Below, piece after piece: positions 46,313-57,491 of a stretch of 64,000 bases of DNA. A model generated the notes under the pieces. The model was given only the letters and a program-made list of their open reading frames with translations. It had not been told where the DNA came from and made no database searches. Within the stretch, counting starts at the first letter, position 1; every line of letters begins with the position of its first letter. Made by a program: the position numbers and the translations under genes. Source of the stretch: Notospermus geniculatus. Taxonomy: Eukaryota > Nemertea > Pilidiophora > Heteronemertea > Lineidae. The stretch covers positions 757,082 to 821,081 of the forward strand of contig NMRB01000005.1 in assembly GCA_002633025.1 (NCBI GenBank). The letters run 5' to 3'.

Positions 46313-46321
46313 CCAAGGTTC

Positions 46322-46426
46322 TCAAACCTGTACGGGTGCGTTAGGGTCCCGTCGATTTCGAGAATTTGTTCCGAGTCCGGTTCCAATCCCGCCAGTGTAG
46401 TTGTAGTCTTCATAGAAATCACCATA
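46322..46426 (-). CDS. Candidate terminal coding exon of an unidentified minus-strand gene
   Basis: The exon follows TCGTTTCAG on the minus strand and reads YGDFYEDYNYTGGIGTGLGT, then NSRNRRDPNAPVQV and TGA. A possible donor GTTTGA sits exactly after the CAG codon, so it could instead be an internal 99-nt exon. A second frame of the same exon is also open (containing LEPDSEQILEIDGTLTHPYR), so the reading frame is not proven. I assign it to the same minus-strand unit as the exons at 55.8-59.3 kb only by orientation and phase. Confidence 0.4.
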   Translation of the reverse strand, partial: YGDFYEDYNYTGGIGTGLGTNSRNRRDPNAPVQV

Positions 46427-46903
46427 CTGAAACGACACAATGCGAGATCAAATTTGAGATTTGAGATTCACTCAATGAAAGACTCCAAAGAATATCATAA
46501 TCATTATACCAGAAATGCATCATGGCTTGCTGTTAATTTCTATACGTTTTGGATTTGATGGTATCACTGCAGACACCTCAAACTTAACAGCAATGACCTT
46601 CCAACCAGTACTCTCAAAACGTCTCCACAAGGGACTTGCTGCCACCACAGACCTACTGACGGGATAGGCAACTCTGACGTTGCCCCCAAGTGCGGGGTCA
46701 TTTTAGCGGCGATTAATCCATAACTTATCAAATGCTAAACATAAAACCTTATGTCTAAAAGCCTATGTTGCTACTTCAACATTCAATGTCTTTTAAAAAG
46801 AAAGTTACGCTTCATAGCAGAGAATTATATCGCAATGCAGCGTGCATACGGGAATTAACACCGATCGTCACGTGACACGCCCGAGTTGCCTATCCCGTCA
46901 GTA

Positions 46904-47113
46904 TACTGTAAACCGTGAAATTTTCGCGGTGCTAAATGTTCGCGATTTTTGGAGTCTACGAATTCGCGAAGAATAATTTTTCGCGATTGGAACCCTTCAG
47001 CTTCATAAAACCTCAAGAACCAATGATTTTCGCGCAATTTATGTTCGCGTTTTGACCCTCGAGCACGAAAAGCGCGAAAATAAAACGCACCGAAAATTTC
47101 ACGGTTTACAGTA
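46904..47113. mobile_element. MITE, TACTGTAAACCGTGAAATTTTC type, TA-flanked
   Basis: Terminal inverted repeats of about 25 bp (TACTGTAAACCGTGAAATTT / AAATTTCACGGTTTACAGTA) are flanked by TA on each side (46902-46903 and 47114-47115). The interior is rich in TTCGCG. It is the best-preserved member of the family seen at 33043-33275. Confidence 0.85.
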
Positions 47114-47196
47114 TAGGTCCATGCTGCCACTTATGTTTTCAACTTGAGACTAGAGCCTGCACTTGGAAGTCAATTCCTTCAAGTGCATTCATTGTA

Positions 47197-47356
47197 CAGT
47201 GGAACCTCTCTATTAAGGACAACTTAGGGATTGGAGAAGGACGGACTAAATTGGGAGGTGTCCCCATTAAAGAGGTTGGAATGAATAGAAATGATCAATT
47301 TGGGACTGAGTTTGATGTCCCTAATAGAGAGGTGTCCTCCTGATGGGAGTTTCCAC
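47197..47356. mobile_element. MITE with CAGTGGAACCTCTCTATTA end
   Basis: The left end CAGTGGAACCTCTCTATTAA, preceded by TA, is mirrored by CCTAATAGAGAGG, then a short insertion and TTCCAC on the right. CAGTGGAACCTC ends are widespread in animal non-autonomous Tc1/mariner-pogo elements; the assignment is from memory of that pattern. Confidence 0.7.
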
Positions 47357-48448
47357 GGTTTTTCAATCCGTCCTGAAGATCCAAGCAAAAAGCTTCTGAT
47401 TCCACAGGAAAATGTCGATTTTGGAGAACATTACAAGTATCACTTTAGATTACACCCATCCGATCATGCACAACACAGAGACTACTTATTAACACTAACA
47501 GCATGCATGCACAAGCTAAGGTATCACCAGTCAGGCATTACTGTCATTACAAATGTAGCAAAGTCATAATATTGGTGGGAAAACTCTACTCTAAATCGCA
47601 GAACAGCAATAATGAATTGATACAAATCAGAATTGCTCTCAATGAATATTCTTAACCAACAGCCATGAAAACAAGACTGGTAAGTTGTGGATCAGGTTCC
47701 AGTCCATCCACACCATCACGAGTACCGGTAAACAGCAGAAATGATTATGGTATGAGTGACGTGTTCACTGTGCACAACCTTGCACGTAAACTTCAATTAT
47801 GCATCGAAAGAACATGTTAATAGTCTCTCTGAATTCATTTTTCAAACTCAAGTTCAAATAGGTGGATGAACTGGACCCTTATGATGTGGATTTTCTAGAT
47901 TGGAGTTTGTATTTTTGGAAATCGTGTCTCTTCTTTCAAAGTCCTATGAGTATGATGGCGTTTTTGGAATCAAATTATCCACACCAAACACCAGTGAGGA
48001 GTTGGCCTGGCTAACCTTCCAAATTACCAAGGATAGATGGGGCTATTTTATGTGCAAGGCCTTGACATCAATTCTTACACTGTGTTTGTAAATGTTGATG
48101 GCAAATTAAAGTGGTTGCTGAAGAATAACACCAAAACCCACCACATAGCACAAGTCTACGTAAAATATCATCAGCCAAGCCTTTTCGACCCGTTTCCCTC
48201 TTCTACACCTTAGTGATGATATCTATCAATAATTTTTTTGAGTTTGTTGATGTTTTCTCCCCAGAAATATCTACTTTTTTCAAAGGTCTTTGCCCAGCAC
48301 GACTAACTTCATTGCTGCTGATGTTGACAAGAGTTAGAACCACTTTGAAGATGCCATGAACACGAACTAGCAGAAAATACTAAGATGTTAATGGTGCATT
48401 GAAATCCATGATGATGATTTTAGGCAAACCATGCTACAAGTTTCTTTT

Positions 48449-48613
48449 CAGGAGCAGATCCAAGGGGGCGCACGCACCCCCTTTCGGCCGACCAATCTGT
48501 AAAATTGACCATGAAATTCTGAAATTTGGAGCAAATCATTGAAATTCACCGCAGATTTCAATGTTTCTAGCACAGTGCGCCCCCTCTTTCCCAAAAGTGT
48601 GGATCCGCCCCTG
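48449..48613. mobile_element. hAT-like MITE
   Basis: The left end CAGGAGCAGATCCAAGGGGG and right end GGATCCGCCCCTG form imperfect inverted repeats, with GGGGGCGCAC / GTGCGCCCCC further in. CAGRG-type ends suggest hAT. An 8-bp target duplication is not clear (TTTCTTTT against TTCTTAAT). Confidence 0.6.
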
Positions 48614-49441
48614 TTCTTAATCAATGATTAACCCATACATATATCAATATTGTCGTGAAGATAAGCCAGAAAAGAAAACCATTCAGAAAATAGAAATGAA
48701 AGAGACAAGGACCATGACAAAGTGACAGAGAAAGAGACAAAGATGACTACCAAGCACAGACAGAAATACGGAAAAACAAATCATCAAATGCAGATAAAGC
48801 TTAGTACCTATAGACATGCCAAGCAGTGATGGATATTCAAAGAAAAATGAAAAGAAAAAAATGAAATGAATTTAGCAATTTTTTCATAATCCTGTGACCT
48901 TCAATCTAAAACTAATCGGACAAAATAAGCGTATATCGAGTGCCCAGAAAGGGAGGGAGCCTTACAAGGTTTTCACATACAGATAAGCATATTCAAAAGC
49001 ACTACATACAGTCTTGAAAAGTGACAAATTTCATGCGTCAGATTTAATGTAATGTGTTTGAATACCAATAGGTGGCAGTCAGACCATGACTGTGGGATTT
49101 GGTCCATGCAAGTACAGTTCAACAGAATGTCGACAGGTGGCAGCGTGACCATTATTGGATTCAAGACATGTTTGTCCAGGATATGGCCTGTCATATGTAT
49201 CCTTTCTCAAAGATGGGGAGAGAAACTAAGCCAATTAACTGGCAAACTTCTCTCACAGTTCATGTCCCCGGCCGCAGTGGAAAAGATCTCCACCAAATGC
49301 ACGTCCAATGTTTAGAATACTCTCAGGTACAGAATTAAGTCCCAGCCGCCTCCCACCTGCTGATACAGAAATTTGAAATTGTGAAAATGATAGACTTCAA
49401 TGGTAAATAACTTCACAATAGATATTTCCAAATCTTCATTA

Positions 49442-50176
49442 TAGTCCAGTGCAAAATGGGCGAAATAAAAATCCCGTGGGATTTTTGATATGAAATTTGC
49501 CGAACTGTCTAAATAGATAGAGAATGGCTTCCTCTACATGACAAACTTTCCCGGCACTTCCAGAAATTCTTTTGACGCAAGTTACGGCCCATTGAATTTT
49601 CGGAACTGACTTTACCATTGGGCCAAAGAACTGAGCTTTGTACAGGAGAATGGGACCCGATGTACAGCTAACATTTGAACGGTTGGATTTACACCCCATA
49701 AATGTATTACCAACAAATAGAAATACGGGGCTTTGTAATCAAATAAGCATGTTTTTAGTAGTTTTTAACTTGTTACGTAATTGGAAACGGCGTTTTTATG
49801 TATTTTGGCCCATTTTATGTTAATTTACATAAAAAACGTCATTTCTTATTACTTAACTACTGAAAACAATTAAGAACATGCTTATCTGCTTCTTAGGCAC
49901 CATGTTTCTATCTGTTGATAATACATTTATGGGGTGTAAATCCAACCGTTCAAAAGTTAGCTGTACATCGGGTCCCGTTCTCCTGTACAAAGCTCAGTTC
50001 TTGGGTCCAATGATAAAGTCAGTTCCAAAAATTCAATCGGCCGTAACTTCCGTCAAAAGAATTTCCGCAAGTGCCGGGAAACTTCGTCATGTACAGGAAG
50101 CCATTCTCTATCAATCTACATACTTCGGCAAATTTCATACCTAAAATCCCACGGGATCCCATTTGATCCCGGACTA
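49442..50176. mobile_element. 735-bp foldback element, nearly full-length palindrome
   Basis: The left and right halves are inverted copies over about 300 bp each. Translating outward from the centre on either strand gives the same peptide (MGCKSNRS, then SCTSGP and LLYKAQF). Ends TAGTCC / GGACTA imply a TA target. The centre (about 49760-49870) is AT-rich with TAACTTGTTACG / CTTATTACTTAACT pairing. The peptide similarity is a by-product of inverted symmetry. The right end abuts the lone N at 50177. Confidence 0.85.
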
Positions 50177-50177
50177 N

Positions 50178-50655
50178 TGTATGGAATCAATCCCAGGGAT
50201 GTATGGAATCGATCCTAGGAGTGTATGGAATCGATCCTAGGAGTGTATGGAATCGATCCTAGGAGTGTATGGAATTGATCCTAGCATAATGGAATCAATC
50301 CTAGGCATGTATGGACTCAATCTCAGGAGTGTATTGAATCAACCTCATGAATGTATGGAATGGATCCTTGGAATGTATGAAATTGATCCTAGGCATGTAT
50401 GGAATCAATCTCAGGAGTGTATGGAATCAACCTGTATGGAATCAATCCTAGGAGTGTATGGAATCAATCCTAGGAGTGTATGGATTCAATCTCAGGAGTG
50501 TATGGAATCCATCCTAGGAGTGTATGGAATCAATCCTAGGTGTATATGGAATCAATCCTAGTCATGTATGGAATCAATCCTAGTCATGTATGGAATCAAT
50601 CTCAGGAGTGTATGGAATCCATCCTAGGGAGTATATGGAATCAATCCTAGTTACA
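50178..50655. repeat. 22-bp minisatellite
   Basis: About twenty degenerate units of TGTATGGAATCAATCCTAGGAG. It starts directly after the single N at 50177. Confidence 0.9.
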
Positions 50656-50981
50656 GAACCTACCACAGTAGTCTGAAGCTATGATGACAGGTTTCATTAG
50701 GTTCACAACCCAAACTACCACCCAGAGAGTCAGCAAAGCATTGTTACTTTTTTTTAAATGTTACAAATGAACTAATGGTAAATGGTTTTGCCATCCAACG
50801 ACCCTGCTCCTTTATATAAGGAGCTGATATGAAGCTTATGACTGCAGCAAAAGTAAAATGTTTGATGAATTGAAGCACACATGAGAAACAGGAAAAGAAA
50901 CAAAGTCTTGTATCATTGTTGTTGAAGATGGTTGGAAGAGAAAACAAAGAAGGAAAAGAAACCACACAGGAAACTACTCAC

Positions 50982-51037
50982 AGCTTCCCAACATGGTCAC
51001 CAAGAATGACCCAAGTGACGTTCACAATGAACCTCAT
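50982..51037 (-). CDS. Possible alternative first exon
   Basis: On the minus strand an ATG opens MRFIVNVTWVILGDHVGK, followed directly by a perfect GTGAGT donor (phase 2). No good acceptor lies upstream, so it could only be a first exon. Support is limited to the start codon, 18 codons and the donor; chance is a real alternative. Confidence 0.2.
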
Positions 51038-52231
51038 TCAAATACATATACGTAAATTTTTCTGACATTTCAGAAAGATTCAGAAAAGTGTGATATGACT
51101 TTCGACAACATGACTGGGTGTATGGCTGTTTGATTGTTGATTGTTAATTGCCCAAACCCTTTAGATCTAAACGTTTTTTTTTAGATTCTGGGACATGGCA
51201 CTCTCTTGCAAATGCTGCAGCTTGTAAGTTACGCACGTGTTTCATCAGCATTCCTAAGAAAAATTCTGCCAATAGGCTGCCCAGCACTCTCCATCAGGAA
51301 AAGAACTGAGCAGTTGCACAAAATCTACTGGTTATCAAGCACTCCAACCAGATCTACCGGTTATCATCGGTTTCTCTCTTGCCAGTTCTCCAGGTCGACT
51401 CTGACACATGTCAAGTCAAGGAAAGGAAAGATCTAAAGGGTTAACCTAGAGAGTTAATGCTCTTCAGACCCTTAGCCAAAGGTCAACCTCAACTTGTCCT
51501 AACTTGGCATTGCTTTTGAGCTGCTTTGGCCCGGGTAGGAGAGGGCATGGCAAACATGGTCAAGAACATTGGCAAGCTTGGTGGGTTCTAGGAAGGGGTT
51601 CTCTTGAAAAGGTTTACCATTTCAGGCAAAATGGCATCCGAGATGGCTGCTAGTTCTAGTATACATGTACGACAATCATCTCTCTCAAAACAGTCCAAAA
51701 CTGTACATGATTCCATCTCTTTTGGATTTGACGACAACATTCCCGATGTATGTTCTGAATCCTGCTTTTTTTGTGGTGTCCTGCCTCTCTGGCAATCACC
51801 AGCCTGAAGAAGGTTACAACCAGGTCTTACGATCATGATATTCCATGGGAAATTTCACAGGAATTACGGCAGCCATCACCATGAGAACGGGACAAACAGG
51901 GGGAGGTCAACCACACCGGGAGGGACAGACACACATTGTACAATGCATAGACAGGATATGCTCGAGATGAACCTTGCCCGTGTGTGATCATGCTAGTAAT
52001 GGTGCAATACACAAGACTTCTTGGTCGTCAAAGGGATATTTACAGAGGAATGTGATTGACAAGTGACATGCACCAAAATTGCCATAGCATATCATGAAAT
52101 TCATTACAAATGTGGAGTTCTGTATTCAGGGACCTCATTCACGATGCTTCTGTAAAGGTGCTGCTCCATATTGTGAGCGTTCTCTCGTGCAAGTTGGTTC
52201 TCTCAATGAGCCTCTTCTTTATCCAGTTGTT

Positions 52232-52482
52232 AACAAGCAAGAAGTAAATCTCCAGAATTCACGAATTTTCGACCCCAACCGGGGTCTTTTTCAAGTGGAA
52301 TCTGAATCTGAAACTCTAGAAAAGACTGAGCTGAAACCTGAATGTAGAACTAACACCTGTGTAGACAGGATTAAGGAATTAAGATTGAATTAAGATTGTT
52401 TCAGATTGTAAAGTTCCACTTGAAAAAGACCCCAGTCGGGGTCAAAAATTTGTGAATTCTGGAGATTGACTTCTTGCTTATT
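52232..52482. mobile_element. Foldback element with GACCCC / GGGGTC arms
   Basis: AACAAGCAAGAAGTAAATCT, then CCAGAATTCACGAATTTTCG and ACCCCAACCGGGGTC, is mirrored by GACCCCAGTCGGGGTC, then AATTTGTGAATTCTGG and GACTTCTTGCTTATT. Each arm carries its own small CCCCAAC/GGGG stem. A shorter related stretch (TTTTCGACCCCAACTTGAGTC) lies at about 55525. Confidence 0.8.
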
Positions 52483-54688
52483 ATCATTTTGTGTGTCAAT
52501 TTTGTGCTTTTCTGTATCTTGGCTTTATCCAGTTGTAGGGCAATTTGAGCATTTTTACGTATCACGATGGTTGCGTCCATGTAGGCCCAGCAATACTTCA
52601 GCTCCTTACCACTCCAGCTGAGACCAATGACAGAAATGGCTGCCCACTGCCCCAAAGTTTTCTGTGGTTGCGTGAGATGCTATGGCAAGCCAACACACAT
52701 GAGAAAACGCGGAGTAGCACCTTCGACTTGCAGATTTCTAACTAAATCTGGTTTCTTCCATGCTCATGTCACAGATTAATTGAAAGGATTGGGAACCAGT
52801 CATTTTCTGGGTTTGCCAATCTTATGAAAGCTTTATGGAAAAGGATCAGACCATTGCTGGATGAACCGGGCTATTTGGAATTCGTCCCTTTTTGGTTGGT
52901 GGGTATCAAATTTGTTGACCATTCTTACTTTCAAGCATTAGAAATAGGAGTTTTTGAAAATTTGTTGATGCTAATTTCACACCATGATGAAAGACATATT
53001 TTTTAGGGAAAGACACAATGCCAAGACAGGAACAAGTTGAGATGATTCCAAATGCCAAATAATCATATAATTTGAGTACCATATTGGACTACGGTTGTTC
53101 AGCTGAAGGCCCCATCAAACTGTGGTGAGCCACCAGTCCGGTATCTGAAACTGAAGAAAGCATCATCTCATCAACAATTTGATGCATGAAATCAGCATTA
53201 CTGCCTCCTCTATGCCCCAGGGGACAAGCTATGATGACAGGACATTGGTTGATGATATAAACAATGGTAGGCTTACCGTGGGTCTCATTTATTCAAAATG
53301 CTACACAGGGCCTAGTTCCAGAAACTTTCTACCAGAGTTTTTAGGAATTTAAAGACCACATGCTGTCACTGATTATGGGGGAGGAGATGACAAAAACTGC
53401 ACTCAGATTGTCCTTCAAACATGCCAGGAATGCACACAATGATCGGTCAACTTTCTTCCACCACGATCTCCCGACAAGCGTCAATACTGACCGTGTACAA
53501 GCATGCTGACGTGATTCTTGTGAGAAATTTGCAACCCTACATCCATGTGATAGCTGAAGAGTGTTCAAAACACATCCCAATCCCAGAATATACATCAATA
53601 TATTAAACAGCAACAAAATCTCCGTCATTTTTGATAATCATTCATTGCGAGATGTCACAAAGGATGGAAAATGGCTGATGGCGAAATGACGTAGTAGGCC
53701 CCTATACACAGCAACTGGCCTACTTAGTATCTGGTAAATTTTCAAGTCTGTCAACTACAGTAGAGGATACAGAGCAGACACATTGTACTTAAGTACACAT
53801 TAAGTACAACAAAACAAATATCACAATTCGTACTTGTAATTACACATAAGAAATGAAATTCATCTTCCACCTACTTTTTGTTATATTTTCTCAGAATGGT
53901 TTGGTTGTTCAAGCATAAAAACACATGGACAACAGAAACACCAAATGCCACATAACTTGAATCAAACAGAAATTATTTTTGAAAAGAAAAAAAGTCATAA
54001 TTCAAGCAACTAAAGAGGACATATCAAATGGCACAACATGCAAGACGAGAAGCGGCCCAAACATTGTACGTTTTCATATGAATGTCAAGGTTTTCAGTTC
54101 CAGAAGAAAGAGTTTTGATATAAAACAAATAACACTTTAATAGGCAAATACAGTATTGAGTATTGCCTGTATTCTGGGTTGAACTACACTACAGGATATG
54201 AACCCACCAGACAACATAATCCCATTTTAATTCCACAATTCAAAGAACTGTCAATCGATACCTTAGTCTTAATTGATAATACTTAGTGCATCCTCACATT
54301 TGAAATATTTGACTGTATTTCTAGTTTGAGATGGAAATCTAGGACTAGGCCTCTAGGCAGTGCTCGTCAAGATGATTCTGGTTCATGAAAACTTATCACT
54401 GCTCACTTCACCATTTTCAAATCATCAGCATCAGCAGCCAGATCACGATGGCAACCACCACTCTCGCTTGATAGCAATGTCTATCACTTGCAAGCCTGTT
54501 TCTCGTGATCTTCAAAATAACCACCAAAGTCCTCACATTCTCACCTGTGATATGTGCAACAAGGTTCTTTTGGTTGTTAGTTTGCATAATCTGAACATAC
54601 ATGTATGTGCCTATTTACAGGAAAACTGTGCTTTTATGCATCTCCGGCCACTGCCGGTGCGCTGATGGCGGGACGAAGATGGACTCAC

Positions 54689-54750
54689 CTTGGTGTCACC
54701 GCAATGTGTGGCGCATCACTAGCATTAGAGCCAGGTGGAGTTGAGTGCAT
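54689..54750 (-). CDS. Possible alternative first exon (MHSTPPGSNASDAPHIAVTP)
   Basis: An ATG in a moderate context opens 20 codons on the minus strand, ending at a strong AAG|GTGAGT donor in phase 2. All three frames contain stops upstream before any usable acceptor, except for a candidate acceptor at GCTAG inside the segment. The composition (Ser/Pro/Ala) is that of a disordered cytoplasmic N-terminus. The gene is not recognised. Confidence 0.3.
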
Positions 54751-55084
54751 GTGATATTATGTCCTAACTACACGTACCCTACAATGTTATTACATCCTAA
54801 CTAGCCCACAGAGTGGTGTTATGTGGTGTTAGAGGGGTTAGAGAAAGTCTGGAGGTCTGTGACTTCCTTGAATGATCAGAGAATGAAAGTTGTACAGGTC
54901 ACAGAGTCATGGCTTTAGAATAGCCAACTCAGCCCAACAACCACTAGGACACCTCAAGTTTCTAGAGGAAGAATCATTTACGAATACTTTACTTATCAAC
55001 TTCTGATCACTCAAACCAAGCTACTCATCATCTGCAATCTGTTATGGTACATGGTGTGCTGTACATGACGTGTGAGATGGCACC

Positions 55085-55262
55085 CTAATTGTAAATGGTG
55101 CTACCACTGCAGATGGTGCTACCACTGCAGATGGTGCTGCTACTACCATTGCAGATGGTGCTACCATTGCAAATGCTGCAACCACTGCAGATGGTGCTAT
55201 GCAGTCCAGATGGTGTTACCACTGTTAAAGGTGTTACCCTTGCAGATGGTGCTACCCTTGCA
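55085..55262. repeat. GCAGATGGTGCTACCACT-type 18-bp repeat
   Basis: About nine variable units of 15-18 bp. The resulting Cys/Trp/His-rich ORFs are artefacts of the repeat. Confidence 0.85.
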
Positions 55263-55816
55263 GTGTTAATCAAGAGAAGGCCTATCCGATCACCACAGAG
55301 CTTTTGAAGTTTGTTGCATACATGTGGTTGTGGTAGAGGGGAAAGGATTTGAGTGGTATAAACAGAAGGAAGGGCAACTGTCAGGTTCATGTTCCTGAGT
55401 GATGTCACAATGGTCACTTTGATGGCATGTCAGACATGAGAGAGGGATATAAGTGACGCCCCATATGGAACGCTAGCCTTGATCACAAGTTGACAGTAAA
55501 CATAAGTCGTCTCCAAATTTTGCAAATTTTCGACCCCAACTTGAGTCTTCCTCAGGCACTTTCTAGTTGAGATCCCAGAAGTGAATGAGTTGAATCCCAG
55601 TTATACATATGGAGATCACAAGTTGATTTCTATTTGGCATTTTTTTCAGTTTAGTCATGTCAGACATCACCAAGGACACAGGAACCCTTCGCCAACAGTA
55701 ACATTGGCTAAATGCACCGTTATTCAAAGCTAAAGCTTTTGAAGAATGTGGCAGTCAGATGCAACTATGAATAAACGGTTAATTAAAAAGGAACAGGGGT
55801 CGGTAAACGCCCTAAC

Positions 55817-55843
55817 CTTAGGTGGCTGCCCGCGTGGCCCAGT
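55817..55843 (-). CDS. 27-nt microexon (TGPRGQPPK), phase 0-0
   Basis: Minus strand: CTCTTTCAG acceptor, nine codons TGPRGQPPK, then a GTTAGG donor. The length is a multiple of three and it stays in phase 0, so it could be a skippable cassette in the same transcript as the exons at 56691 and 57471. The gene is not recognised. Confidence 0.4.
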
Positions 55844-56690
55844 CTGAAAGAGATACATGTACACAAGCTTACATCTCAGTTCTGTCAAATCACCCTTCGG
55901 TGAACTGATGCTTACCTTGATACAGAGCCAACACCCTTATACTCTTCTAATGATCAGTTTCATGACAGGCTTTGAGTTACTTGGGGAACTGACAAACATG
56001 GTTATGAGTTAGATGAAGACGTCACGAAGACAGCCCCGTTGGGTGCAGAAGACACACTCAGAAAGTATTTCAAGAGAGGCAAGGCTTAAGGAACAGTCTC
56101 TTATTCACTATAACTTGTCTTGAAAATGTCGATGTGCTTATGGAATGTCTCACCTCAATGACACAAGTCACTATGAAAAGCCAAGGTTTAGGAAGGACTG
56201 GCTTCTCATATGTGACCAGCTCTGGCAAAACCAGGCACATGTCGCTCTCAGCTTGGCTGGTTGAGACCAAAATGTTTGTCAATTTCAGTATTTTCTGTCT
56301 ATTATGAAATCTGAAGTGATCTATTTCTTCCATTCTCTCCTGGTGTCATCTTAGTTCGTTGAGGGTCACCTTCTGAGCGACATGCGACAGGTTTTGCCAG
56401 AGCGAGTCACATATGTAGATCAGTCTGGTTAAGTTTCATTCATTTTCCTCTGGATTTTCATCCAGATCAGACTGGTGTCCCTGGATTGTTCAAGTTGCCT
56501 TAAGTCCCTCTGATTCAACAACATATTTGTGGTTATTAGAGTCAATCATCCAGGGGAAAGAGCTTTTTCATCTAAGCACGTACCTGGTCAAATGAACAAG
56601 GCCCTTGCCCCCTCTTTTGTTATTTTGTGTCAATGCATGCACGTCTGGGGAGACATTCTACTCATTACCTAGTACCAGTCAAGAACTTAC

Positions 56691-56792
56691 ATTATTCTGA
56701 ATTTTCATAGTTCCATCAGAAAGGTCGATATCGTCAATGCGAAGGTCGTCATCTTGATAGTGTAGCAGATTACAATCTGGGGAATCTACAGA
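56691..56792 (-). CDS. 102-nt exon, acidic (DDDLRIDDIDLSDGTMK), phase 0-0
   Basis: Minus strand: CTTTAAAG acceptor, 34 codons beginning SVDSPDCNLLHYQDDDLRID and ending DGTMKIQNN, then GTAAGT. The acidic composition, clean boundaries and symmetrical phase make this a convincing coding exon. I do not recognise the family. Upstream (to the right) are the 57471 microexon and the 59220 exon. Confidence 0.55.
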
Positions 56793-56794
56793 CT

Positions 56795-56965
56795 TTAAAG
56801 GGAAGGAACCAGAAAATGAATGAAGCCTTCTGATTGGTGGATGCCCAGTCTTCTGGGCCACAATGACCAATCAGGGAGTTTCTTACAAATGGTCAAATGA
56901 ATCACGCGTTCCGATTGGTGGATGCCCATTGTTCTAGGCCGCAATGACCAATCAGGGCGTTACAA
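56795..56965. repeat. Two-copy repeat with inverted CCAAT motifs
   Basis: GATTGGTGGATGCCCA, then GGCC and CAATGACCAATCAGGG, occurs twice (about 56829-56877 and 56919-56959). Each copy begins with GATTGGT and ends with ACCAATC, so each can form a stem. It borders the 56691-56792 exon's acceptor. Confidence 0.75.
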
Positions 56966-57297
56966 ATGGTTGAATGACCAAAGCGCATAGCCTTGTCCCC
57001 CTTGTCGAACTGCATAATGAGTACCGGTAACCTTTATGGAATTACAGGGGTCATGACAAGGTAGATTATGAGACTAATGGCAAATGCTGACTGAGTTCCA
57101 AAATTTGTATGGCAACATCTAGTTATGAAAATACAAGAGGAGTAGATTATGTTAATGAACAAGCTTTGAATTTCACCTGTGGAATTTAAAATGGGATCTG
57201 AATGAAGCACAACAGATTTAAAATGTAGAAAATAAATTAACAGAATCAGGACTAAAACCAAAGAATCTAGCAGCTACACATTTNACAAACCAAAAGT

Positions 57298-57408
57298 TTA
57301 CGGACGAAGCGCCGTACCGCCGTACGTACGGACGCACGACAGACCACCACTAAATGACCCCAACCACAGCATAAGCCCTGCTGGGCCTTGCGGCCAAGCG
57401 GGCTTAAA
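57298..57408. mobile_element. Relic of the 36057-37031 element family
   Basis: It shares CGCACGACAGACCACCACTA, then CACAGCATAAGCCC and GGCCAAGCGGGCT, with the right end of the element at 36057-37031. The left part is missing. It begins next to a single N (57284). Confidence 0.8.
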
Positions 57409-57470
57409 AGAAAAATGACAAATACGTTGGGCACACGATCGTTTTAAGGCGGACTATAGCAAATGTATAC

Positions 57471-57491
57471 CTGGGAGTCTTTGTCTTCAAA
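57471..57491 (-). CDS. 21-nt microexon (FEDKDSQ), phase 0-0
   Basis: Minus strand: a long pyrimidine tract ending TTGGACAG, then seven codons FEDKDSQ and a GTATAC donor. The phase matches the 59220-59322 exon (ends phase 0) and the 56691-56792 exon (starts phase 0). It is very short, so chance cannot be excluded, but acceptor quality and phase agree. Confidence 0.4.

Larger units (their letters stand above)
40000..46321 (-). other. Probable long 3' UTR or non-coding region
   Basis: There is no recognisable coding domain in about 6 kb. The region lies downstream (minus strand) of the candidate terminal exon at 46322-46426 and could be its 3' UTR. It contains an 18-bp repeat (41217-41335) and the 1271-nt duplication (43003-45545). 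The frame at 45782-46312 is treated separately. Confidence 0.4.

Noticed and set aside
51588-51836. Overlapping ORFs on both strands
   Set aside because: No splice signals or domains; neither strand is convincing.
53276-53310. Minus-strand exon candidate ending CCCACG|GTAAGC
   Set aside because: All three frames contain stops immediately upstream.
55072-55417. Cys/His-rich ORFs suggestive of a zinc-binding protein
   Set aside because: They arise from an 18-bp tandem repeat.
55912-55950. Minus-strand exon candidate ending CAAG|GTAAGC
   Set aside because: The donor is good, but the acceptor has no pyrimidine tract and the exon would be about 31 nt with no phase support.
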